Of a stretch of 5,274 bases of DNA, positions 1-5,134 are shown in pieces. This stretch comes from an uncultured Eubacteriales bacterium. Its GTDB lineage: Bacteria; Bacillota_A; Clostridia; Oscillospirales; Oscillospiraceae. Under the pieces are notes generated by a model. That model did no database searches and was not told the origin of the DNA. It was given only the letters and a program-made list of their open reading frames with translations. Every line of letters starts with the position of its first letter. The first letter of the stretch is position 1. The translations under genes were made by a program, and so were the position numbers. The stretch is taken from positions 1 to 5,274 of the forward strand of contig USNH01000088.1 of assembly GCA_900556015.1 (NCBI GenBank), in the 5' to 3' direction.

Positions 1-20
1 CGCTTTCGCGCCGCCTCCCC
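1..20 (-). terminator. Possible truncated hairpin downstream of the ABC operon
   Basis: Just after the stop codon of the binding-protein gene, the minus strand reads GGGGAGGCGGCGCGAAAGCG up to the window edge. CGC and GCG pair around a GAAA (GNRA) tetraloop, and the 5' side GGCGG could extend the stem if the complementary CCGCC lies outside the window. This would suit a rho-independent terminator for the leftward operon, but the 3' arm and any U-tract are not visible. The same GGGGAGG could instead be a ribosome binding site for another leftward gene. No start codon occurs in the 13 bases after it inside the window. Confidence 0.25.
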
Positions 21-25
21 TGCTC

Positions 26-1027
26 CTATTTGGTGTTTTCGGCGTAGGTGTTATCCACGAGGGCATCGAAGTCCACCCATTGCTCCCGCGTCAGCTCACC
101 GGCCTCGGTCATCACCGTCTCCAGCCGCTCCAGCGCCGCCTTCTCCATCACCGGCGTGCTGTTCCAGGCGTCGATCTGACGGTGGCGGGCCGTGACGGCC
201 TCCAGTGTATCCAGCGAGGTATCCGGGAACTGGGCGGCCATGGCCTCGGCCACCTCCCGGTCGGTGTGGCCACTGATCCACGCCTGCGCCCGGGCGATGG
301 CGTTGGTGAAGCCCTGGATGACCTCCGGGTGGGCGGCCATATAGCTCTGGCTGGCGAAATAGGCGGTGTAGGGGATCTCGCCGGACTGCTCACCGATGGA
401 GCAGAGGATATAGCCGTGGCCCGCCTTCTCCACCTCGGTGGCGGTGGGCTCGAACAGCGTGACGTAGTCACCCTGGCCGCCGGTGAACGCGCCGGCCATC
501 ATGGCGAACTGGACGGAGGTGTCCACCACCGCGTCCACCTGGGGCGTGACGCCGTTCTGCTTCATGACGTATTCCAGCGTCATCTCCGGCACGCCGCCCT
601 TGCGCCCGCCCAGGATGGTCTTGCCGCGAAGATCGTCCCAGGTGAAGGCCGCGTCGGTGCGGCCCACCAGGAACGAGCCGTCCCGCTTGGTGAGCTGGGC
701 GAAGATCACCGGCAGGTCATCCTTGCCCTGGTCGTGGATATAGATGCAGCTCTCCGGCCCGGCCAGGCCGATGTCCGCGCCGCCGGACACCACCGCCGTC
801 ATCACCTTATCCGCGCCGCCGCCGTTGGTCAGCTCGATGTCCAGCCCCTCGTCGGCGAAAAAGCCCAGCTCCATGGCCACATACTGCGGCGCGTAGAACA
901 CGGAGTGGGTCACTTCGTTCAGCCGCACCGTCACCCGTTCGCCGTCTTTCGTTTTTCCGCCGCAGCCCGTGAGCAGCCCCAATACCAGCAGCAGCACACA
1001 GACGAGACAACACGTTCCTCTTTTCAT
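26..1027 (-). CDS. ABC transporter substrate-binding lipoprotein, SsuA/TauA/NMT1-like
   Basis: This is the extracellular solute-binding subunit of the ABC importer encoded just upstream. It is a 333-residue protein beginning with a lipoprotein signal: positive MKRG, a hydrophobic core (about residues 5-19) and lipobox L19-T20-G21-C22, so mature Cys22 should be lipid-anchored on the outer face of the membrane. The mature part has features of the NMT1/SsuA fold: the FYAPQYVAMELGFFADEGLDIEL-type region (about 44-66), GADIGLAGPES (about 83-93), the DDLRGKTILGG hinge region (about 131-141) and RKGGVPEMTLEYV after it. The ATG at 1027 is chosen over an in-frame ATG at 1042 because it overlaps the permease stop as ATGA and has GGGGGG seven bases upstream. 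Family members bind nitrate, alkanesulfonates, taurine, thiamine pyrimidine precursors or riboflavin. Nothing here decides among these, and no TPP or FMN riboswitch is seen upstream of the cassette. Confidence 0.95.
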   Translation of the reverse strand: MKRGTCCLVCVLLLVLGLLTGCGGKTKDGERVTVRLNEVTHSVFYAPQYVAMELGFFADEGLDIELTNGGGADKVMTAVVSGGADIGLAGPESCIYIHDQGKDDLPVIFAQLTKRDGSFLVGRTDAAFTWDDLRGKTILGGRKGGVPEMTLEYVMKQNGVTPQVDAVVDTSVQFAMMAGAFTGGQGDYVTLFEPTATEVEKAGHGYILCSIGEQSGEIPYTAYFASQSYMAAHPEVIQGFTNAIARAQAWISGHTDREVAEAMAAQFPDTSLDTLEAVTARHRQIDAWNSTPVMEKAALERLETVMTEAGELTREQWVDFDALVDNTYAENTK

Positions 1028-1845
1028 GCACGAACCCCCCATAGTTGATTTAAGAATTTTTCCGCCCGCAGCACCAGCAGGTACATCACCACCGCCGCCA
1101 GCGCCAGCACCAGGACGCTGGTCATGACCAGGTCCATGTTGAACACCTGCGACCCGTAGACGATGAGATAGCCCAGCCCGGCCTTGGAGACAAGAAACTC
1201 ACCCATGATGACCCCTACCCAGCTCAGGCCCACGTTCACCTTCAGCGTGGAGAACAGCGTGGGGCAGTTGGCGGGGAACACCAGCAGCCACAGCACCTGA
1301 CCCTTGGTCGCGCCCATGGTCTGCAAAAGGCGCAGCTTTTCCGGGTCGGTGCTATTGAAACCCGTATACATATTGAGGATGGTGACGATGACGGAGATGG
1401 CCAGCGTCATGGTGACGATAGCGCCCGTGCCCGCGCCCATCCAGACGATGAAGATCGGCCCGAGGGCCGTTTTCGGCAGCGCGTTCAGCACCACCAGGTA
1501 AGGGTCGGCGATGCGGGCCGCCGTGTCCGACCACCACATCCCGATGGCCGCCGCCGTGCCCAGCAGCGTGCCGGCGGTGAAGCCAATGACCGTCTCCCAG
1601 CAGGAGACGGCGATGTGACGCCACAGTTCGCCGGTGGCGGTCATGTGGGTCAGCGTCTGCCATATACGGCTGGGGCAGCTGACGAGAAAGCCATCGCTCC
1701 AGCCCCAGCGGCAGCTCAGCTCCCACAGGGCGAACAGCCCTATGAGCAGCGCGGCCTGCCACGTCCGCACCCGCCGCCGCTGGCGGGCCACGCGGGCCAG
1801 ATACAGCGCCCGGCGGGGTGAAACGGCCTTATCCGCCATGGACAT
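1024..1845 (-). CDS. ABC transporter permease, SsuC/TauC-like (binding-protein-dependent)
   Basis: This is the membrane subunit of the importer, forming the transport channel, probably as a homodimer since only one permease gene is present. It has 273 residues, usual for the family, with a basic cytoplasmic N-terminus (R11-R27), a first membrane segment at about 29-46 and about five more. Family landmarks are LNALPKTALGPIFIVWMGAG (120-139) and the EAA coupling loop, seen as EKLRLLQTMGATKGQVLWL (169-187) followed by FP, which docks on the ATPase. The gene overlaps the ATPase gene by 17 bases and the binding-protein gene by four (ATGA), indicating coupled translation. The start is uncertain: AAGGAG lies 4 bases before the ATG at 1845 and 10 before an in-frame ATG at 1839 (MADK...), so the protein could be two residues shorter. 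The substrate is unknown. Confidence 0.95.
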   Translation of the reverse strand: MSMADKAVSPRRALYLARVARQRRRVRTWQAALLIGLFALWELSCRWGWSDGFLVSCPSRIWQTLTHMTATGELWRHIAVSCWETVIGFTAGTLLGTAAAIGMWWSDTAARIADPYLVVLNALPKTALGPIFIVWMGAGTGAIVTMTLAISVIVTILNMYTGFNSTDPEKLRLLQTMGATKGQVLWLLVFPANCPTLFSTLKVNVGLSWVGVIMGEFLVSKAGLGYLIVYGSQVFNMDLVMTSVLVLALAAVVMYLLVLRAEKFLNQLWGVRA

Positions 1846-2572
1846 CCAGCTCCTTCCATATAGCGTTGAAAAACGTGTGGAACTGGGGCGTATCCCGGCG
1901 CTCCATAGGCGGCAGGGACTTCAGCGCGCCCATGTCGAACACCGCCTTGACCACCGCCGGACGGCGGGACAGCACCACCACACGGTCGGACATACTCACC
2001 GCCTCGGCGATGTCATGCGTCACCAGCAGGGCGGTCTTGCCCTCTCGGCGGATGATGTGCCAGATGTCCGCCGACACCGCCAGGCGGGTCTGATAGTCCA
2101 GGGCGGAGAACGGCTCATCCAGCAGCAGCGTGGACGGGTCGGTGGCCAGGGTGCGGATGAGGGCGCAGCGCTGGCGCATCCCGCCGGACAGTTGGGCGGG
2201 CTTCTTTTTGGCAAAGGACGCAAGACCGTAGCGCTCCAGCAGCGTGCGGACGTGGTCGTAGGCCGCGCCGTCACGCTCCCGCCGTACCCGCAGGCCCAGC
2301 GTCACGTTATCCCAGATGCTCCGCCACTCGAAAAGCTGATCCCGCTGGGGCATGAAGCCCACGTTGGCCGCGCCGTCGAAGTCGATGACGCCGCCGCTGA
2401 GCTTTTCCAGCCCGGCGATGGCGCACAGCAGCGTGGATTTGCCGCAGCCGGACGGGCCTACCAGGCTGACAAATTCGCCGTCCTCCAGGTCGAAGGACAC
2501 GTCCCGCACCGCCTCCACCTCCCCGTCGGGGGCCTGATAGCAGGCGGCGGCATGACGGAGATGTATGCTCAT
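1829..2572 (-). CDS. ABC transporter ATP-binding protein, SsuB/TauB-like
   Basis: This is the cytoplasmic ATPase that powers the importer. It has 247 residues, with every nucleotide-binding motif intact: Walker A GPSGCGKST (39-47), Q-loop Gln76 in GFMPQRDQLF, signature LSGGMRQR (128-135), Walker B LLLDEP (149-154), D-loop SALD (156-159) and switch His186 in VTHD. The length and the absence of a C-terminal regulatory domain fit the nitrate/sulfonate/taurine class. The ATG at 2572 is preceded by AGGAGGT with 10 bases between, a strong ribosome binding site. The open frame continues far upstream across ylbJ without a stop, but that extension is a GC-rich shadow of ylbJ and shows no protein character. 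It is the first gene of the three-gene cassette, 56 bases after ylbJ, and its 3' end overlaps the permease start. The substrate cannot be inferred from this subunit. Confidence 0.97.
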   Translation of the reverse strand: MSIHLRHAAACYQAPDGEVEAVRDVSFDLEDGEFVSLVGPSGCGKSTLLCAIAGLEKLSGGVIDFDGAANVGFMPQRDQLFEWRSIWDNVTLGLRVRRERDGAAYDHVRTLLERYGLASFAKKKPAQLSGGMRQRCALIRTLATDPSTLLLDEPFSALDYQTRLAVSADIWHIIRREGKTALLVTHDIAEAVSMSDRVVVLSRRPAVVKAVFDMGALKSLPPMERRDTPQFHTFFNAIWKELDVHGG

Positions 2573-2634
2573 ATCCTCTGTGACCTCCTGTTGGGAATAC
2601 TGAGGAGAAAGAACTCCCCAGGCCCATTCTATGC
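2573..2634 (-). promoter_or_regulatory. Gap between ylbJ and the ABC cassette, with a possible sigma-E-like -10
   Basis: The 56-bp gap (2573-2628) carries the ATPase ribosome binding site AGGAGGT. At its upstream edge, overlapping the ylbJ stop codon, the minus strand reads GCATAGAAT. Its CATAGAAT (2626-2633) differs by one base from the B. subtilis sigma-E -10 consensus CATACAAT. No matching ATA-containing -35 is seen 13-15 bases further upstream, so a promoter is only a possibility. A weak hairpin GGGGAG-TTCTTT-CTCCTC lies in the gap with no T-run after it, so I do not call a terminator. Read-through from ylbJ therefore remains open. Confidence 0.22.
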
Positions 2635-3528
2635 CACAGCGGTCATGACGTGCCACGCGCCCCAGGCCAGCAGCGCCGACAGCGCGGCCTGCACGGCCTT
2701 GCCGGCGAAATAGCGGGTCATGGAGAGGCCCGTGCCCTCCAGCACCGAGGCGGTCTGTCCGTGGACCGACAATCCGCCCCAGCCCAGCAGGGCCGCGGCG
2801 GTGACGAAGCCGGAACGGGTGGGGCTGAGGCGCAGGATGCCGTTGGTCAGCTCCAAAAAGCCCGCCGCCCAGGGCGGCAGCGCTCCGGTGACGGTCTCCG
2901 CCAGGGACAGCAGTACCAAAAAGAACACCACGAAGGCGCAGACACGGCCCATGGCCGACGCTGCCCCCTGCACCGAGGCGAGAAAGGCGGACAGTGGGCT
3001 TTGGCGGGACGGGGCGCGGTACGTGCCCGCCTCGGCGGTATGGCGGCCACGGAACAGAACGCCCGCCGCCGCGGCGGCGGTGATGTGGATGAGGTAGAGG
3101 TACGCCCCCACCCGGGCGCTGCCGAACACGGTCAGACCCGCCACGCCGATGATAAAGGCCGGGCCGGCGTTGTTGCAGAAGGCCAGCAGGCGCTGGCCCT
3201 CGGTGAGGGAGACATCGCCCCGGCGCACCAGCGCCGCCACGGTGGACGCGCCCACGGGGTAGCCGCCGATCATGCCCAGCAGGAAGGCCGCCGCGCCCGC
3301 GCCGCCGCAGCAGAACAATGCGCGGAAGGGGCGCTCCAGCACGCGGGCCGCGTCCCCCGCTCCCAGCGACACCAGCAGCGAGGACACGGCGAAAAACGGG
3401 AACAGCGCCGGGATCACCGACGTGAGGCACAGCGTCACGCCCCGGCGCACCGCCTCCGCCGCCGCGGCGGCGTTCCACAGCAGCGCCAGGGCCAGCAGGG
3501 CCGCCAGCGCCATGACCACCTTTCTCAT
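2629..3528 (-). CDS. ylbJ: Sporulation integral membrane protein YlbJ (nucleoside recognition / gate domain)
   Basis: This is a polytopic membrane protein of the YlbJ family, which carries the nucleoside-recognition (Gate) domain. In B. subtilis ylbJ is made in the mother cell under sigma-E and is needed for normal heat-resistant spores; the molecule it handles is not established. The 299 residues contain about eight hydrophobic stretches and conserved loop motifs: LTSVIPALFPFF (35-46), GYPVGA (89-94), CNNAGPAFIIG (118-128) and LGWGGLSVHGQ (248-258). A basic, polar stretch at about 161-178 separates two halves. It is about 100 residues shorter than B. subtilis YlbJ (about 400), yet both motif halves are present, so it looks intact. 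The ATG at 3528 has only a weak GGTGATGG upstream. An in-frame ATG at 3513 preceded by AAAGGTGG is the alternative and would shorten the protein by five residues. It diverges from yqfC. Confidence 0.9.
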   Translation of the reverse strand: MRKVVMALAALLALALLWNAAAAAEAVRRGVTLCLTSVIPALFPFFAVSSLLVSLGAGDAARVLERPFRALFCCGGAGAAAFLLGMIGGYPVGASTVAALVRRGDVSLTEGQRLLAFCNNAGPAFIIGVAGLTVFGSARVGAYLYLIHITAAAAAGVLFRGRHTAEAGTYRAPSRQSPLSAFLASVQGAASAMGRVCAFVVFFLVLLSLAETVTGALPPWAAGFLELTNGILRLSPTRSGFVTAAALLGWGGLSVHGQTASVLEGTGLSMTRYFAGKAVQAALSALLAWGAWHVMTAVA

Positions 3529-3543
3529 ACCATCACCGAGAAC

Positions 3544-3572
3544 ACCCTATGCACGGCGCGGTGCGGCTATTC
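3544..3572 (-). promoter_or_regulatory. Candidate sigma-E-like promoter for ylbJ
   Basis: On the minus strand GAATAGC (3572-3566) matches the kmATA core of the sigma-E -35, followed after exactly 14 bases by CATAGGGT (3551-3544), which matches CATACA-T at CATA and the final T. Both elements are partial matches. Transcription would begin near 3537, leaving only about nine bases before the ATG at 3528. That would fit the alternative ATG at 3513 better. The call rests on analogy with B. subtilis, where ylbJ is sigma-E dependent. Confidence 0.35.
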
Positions 3573-3575
3573 CCG

Positions 3576-3605
3576 GCATAGGGACAGGCCGGGGCTGCAT
3601 AGGTC
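3576..3605 (+). promoter_or_regulatory. Candidate sigma-E-like promoter for yqfC-yqfD
   Basis: GCATAGG (3576-3582) fits the kmATA core of a sigma-E -35, and CATAGGTC (3598-3605) fits the CATA half of the -10, with 15 bases between. A start near 3612 would place the yqfC ribosome binding site (AGGAGG, 3616-3621) close to the 5' end. Only the ATA and CATA cores match consensus. The call is supported by the known sigma-E control of yqfC and yqfD in B. subtilis and by the mirror-image candidate for ylbJ. Confidence 0.35.
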
Positions 3606-3632
3606 TGTACGGAAAAGGAGGCGGTGGGGCTT

Positions 3633-3920
3633 ATGGCCAAGCTGACGAGGAAGCTGTCCCAGGTGGGGCAGGAGGCGCTGGAGCGGCTGGAGCTGCCGGT
3701 GAACCTGGCCGGGGGCGTGGCCCGCATCGAGCTGCTGGGCAACCGGGAGGTATATATGGACCGGCACTGCGGCGTGCTGGCCTACACCACGGAGAATATC
3801 GACGTGAACGGCGGGTCGGTGGTGGTGCGGTTTTTCGGGCGGGAGCTGCGGCTGCTGGTGATGACGGGGCAGGAGCTGCGGATCACCGGGGTGATCGAGC
3901 GTATCGAATTGGTGGAGTGA
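3633..3920 (+). CDS. yqfC: Sporulation protein YqfC (YabP/YqfC family)
   Basis: This is a small 95-residue protein of the YabP/YqfC family, close to the 93 residues of B. subtilis YqfC. The N-terminal part (1-28) is basic and probably helical. The rest is beta-rich, with the family pattern ARIELLGNREVYMDRHCGVL (29-48), then NIDVNGGSVVVRFFG, then a C-terminal ITGVIERIELVE strand. No signal peptide or membrane segment is seen, so it should act in the mother-cell cytoplasm, perhaps at the membrane with its partner YqfD. The biochemical role is unknown. The ATG at 3633 is preferred, with AGGAGG 11 bases upstream. An in-frame GTG at 3624 lies only two bases after AGGAGG and is too close. The stop is three bases before the yqfD ATG, so the two are cotranscribed and probably translationally coupled. 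Confidence 0.93.
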   Translation: MAKLTRKLSQVGQEALERLELPVNLAGGVARIELLGNREVYMDRHCGVLAYTTENIDVNGGSVVVRFFGRELRLLVMTGQELRITGVIERIELVE

Positions 3921-3923
3921 GGT

Positions 3924-5108
3924 ATGTATCGAGGGTTTGTGAATTATCTCCGGGGGCAGACGGTGCTGGAGGTGTCCTGCGCCGCGCCGGAGCGGGTGGT
4001 GAACCTGTGCAGCGCCAACGGCGTGCCGTTCTGGAACGTGGTGTGGCTGACGGGAGAGCGGCTGCGGTTCACCACCACGAGGGACGGGGAAAAATACCTG
4101 AAAACGCTGGTGGGCCAGCTGGATGCGGAGGTGTCCGTGGTGCGCCGCAGCGGCGCGCCGGAGCTGTGGCGGCGGGTGAAGCGGCGGTATGTGCTGCTGG
4201 GCGCGGCGGCGGTGCTGCCGCTGGTGCTGGCGGTGTGCGCCGGGCGGATAGGGGGCTTTGAGGTCAGCGGCAACGACACGGTGTCCACGCCGGAGATATT
4301 GCAGGCGCTGGAGCGCTGCGGCGTAGCGGTGGGCACGCGGGGCGTGGGGCTGGATCAGGACGACCTGCGTAACCGGGTGCTGCCGCTGCTGCCGGACGTG
4401 GTGTACCTGGCGGTAAACGTGCGGGGCTTCACCGCCCACGTGCAGGTGGTGGAGCGCACCCGCCCGCCCCACCTGTACCGGGACAGCGACGTGCAGAACA
4501 TCGTGGCGCGCCGGGACGGACTGGTGACGGAGGTGACGGCGCTGGACGGCGCGGCGGCGGTGTCGCCGGGGGACACGGTGACGGCGGGTCAGCTGCTGAT
4601 CTCCGGGGCGGCGGACTCGCCCAGGGGCGTGCGGCTCATGCGGGCCACGGGGACGGTGCGGGCGCGGACGTGGTACACGCTGACCGTTCCCATCCCGCCG
4701 GCGGCGGAGGAACGGGCCGGGGAAAGCGGCCACGTCCTGCGCCTGTCGCTGGACGCGGGACGGCGGCGCATAAAATTCTACGGAGGGGGTAGCGTACCGG
4801 GTACGGATTGTGCTAAAATAACAGCGTATCATCCCCTGACCCTGCCCTTTGGCCTGCGGCTGCCCCTTTCCCTGGTGACGGAGCGCATCGTCTCCTACGA
4901 CACCGCGCCCGCCCGAAATGCGGCGGAGGCGGCACAGCGGGAGGGCGAGGCGCAGCTTCTGCACCAGCTTCAAGAGACCATCGGCGAGGACGGCACGGTG
5001 GTGAAAACGGAGTTCAGCCGGGAGGAACGAGGCGGCTGGCTGTACGTGACGCTGCGGGCGGAGTGCGAGGAACAGATCGGCACGGAGGTGCCGCTTATCA
5101 CAGAATAG
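3924..5108 (+). CDS. yqfD: Sporulation protein YqfD
   Basis: This 394-residue membrane protein of the YqfD family is required for efficient sporulation in B. subtilis, where it is made under sigma-E; its exact activity is unknown. The order is a cytoplasmic N-terminal domain (1-88, with the family-typical GFVNYLRGQTVLEV start), one membrane segment (about 89-107), then a large domain probably outside the mother-cell membrane. That domain opens with a POTRA-like module: FEVSGNDTVSTPEIL, DDLRNRVLPLLPDVVYLAVNVRG and VQVVERTRPP (about 112-182). This is followed by a beta-rich LVTEVTALDGAAAVSPGDTV region like that of lipoyl or barrel-sandwich folds (about 196-220). The POTRA and barrel readings are by eye. 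The length matches the family. GGAG (3914-3917), inside the yqfC 3' end, serves as its ribosome binding site. Residues at 4768-4830 are written with AT-richer codons (ATA, AAA, GTA, TGT) than the rest. Confidence 0.95.
   Translation: MYRGFVNYLRGQTVLEVSCAAPERVVNLCSANGVPFWNVVWLTGERLRFTTTRDGEKYLKTLVGQLDAEVSVVRRSGAPELWRRVKRRYVLLGAAAVLPLVLAVCAGRIGGFEVSGNDTVSTPEILQALERCGVAVGTRGVGLDQDDLRNRVLPLLPDVVYLAVNVRGFTAHVQVVERTRPPHLYRDSDVQNIVARRDGLVTEVTALDGAAAVSPGDTVTAGQLLISGAADSPRGVRLMRATGTVRARTWYTLTVPIPPAAEERAGESGHVLRLSLDAGRRRIKFYGGGSVPGTDCAKITAYHPLTLPFGLRLPLSLVTERIVSYDTAPARNAAEAAQREGEAQLLHQLQETIGEDGTVVKTEFSREERGGWLYVTLRAECEEQIGTEVPLITE
4793..4819 (+). promoter_or_regulatory. Candidate internal promoter with palindrome, inside yqfD
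   Basis: TGCTAAAAT (4811-4819) fits an extended -10 (TG, one base, then TAAAAT with five of six matches to TATAAT). Just upstream lies the perfect palindrome CGTACC-G-GGTACG (4793-4805), where a spacer or -35 would be; no -35 hexamer is recognisable. The patch is the most AT-rich part of yqfD. Transcription from here would start about 310 bases ahead of phoH and could supply it outside sporulation. The match is weak, and the reading is inference. Confidence 0.22.
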
Positions 5109-5134
5109 ATCAAAGACGGGAGGAATGTCCCACT

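Larger units (their letters stand above)
3529..3632. promoter_or_regulatory. Divergent ylbJ / yqfC control region with inverted repeat
   Basis: This 104-bp region separates the two divergent sporulation units and must hold both sets of start signals unless transcription enters from outside. It contains CCCTATGC (3545-3552) and its exact complement GCATAGGG (3576-3583), an 8-bp perfect inverted repeat with 23 bp between, plus a third copy GCATAGGT (3597-3604). No good sigma-A -35/-10 pair is visible in either direction. The sequence GGACAGGC overlapping the second element (3582-3589) resembles the loose SpoIIID binding consensus, but it is too short to claim. AGGAGG (3616-3621) is the yqfC ribosome binding site. 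Confidence 0.6.

Noticed and set aside
80..1048. 322-codon plus-strand open frame antisense to the binding-protein gene
   Set aside because: It has low-complexity Arg/His/Gly/Leu composition and no family pattern, and the opposite strand encodes a complete lipoprotein.
2600..2622. Hairpin GGGGAG-TTCTTT-CTCCTC between ylbJ and the ABC ATPase as a terminator
   Set aside because: It has only six pairs including a G-T, and no run of T follows it on the minus strand.
2573..3478. Long minus-strand open frame running upstream of the ABC ATPase (total 549 codons)
   Set aside because: The extension is Gly/Arg/Pro-rich and overlaps ylbJ in another frame. The ATPase has a strong ribosome binding site and a normal family start at 2572, so this is not a fusion.
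3582..3591. SpoIIID-like site (GGACAGGC) in the divergent region
   Set aside because: The consensus is short and degenerate, and one match in GC-rich DNA carries little weight. It is worth testing only by comparison with relatives.
1634..3645. Plus-strand open frames of 331-359 codons opposite the permease, ATPase and ylbJ
   Set aside because: The translations are compositionally biased and motif-free, and the minus strand carries well-supported genes throughout.
4781..4788. Shine-Dalgarno-like GGAGGGGG inside yqfD
   Set aside because: No start codon with an open frame follows at a suitable distance; it encodes a Gly-Gly-Gly stretch in yqfD.
3567..4973. 468-codon minus-strand open frame antisense to yqfC and yqfD
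   Set aside because: It is His/Arg/Pro/Gln-rich, has no recognisable domain and lies opposite two clear family members. Such shadows are usual in GC-rich DNA where stop codons are scarce.
5118..5131. GGGA/TCCC hairpin over the phoH ribosome binding site
   Set aside because: Four base pairs are too few to claim translational control.
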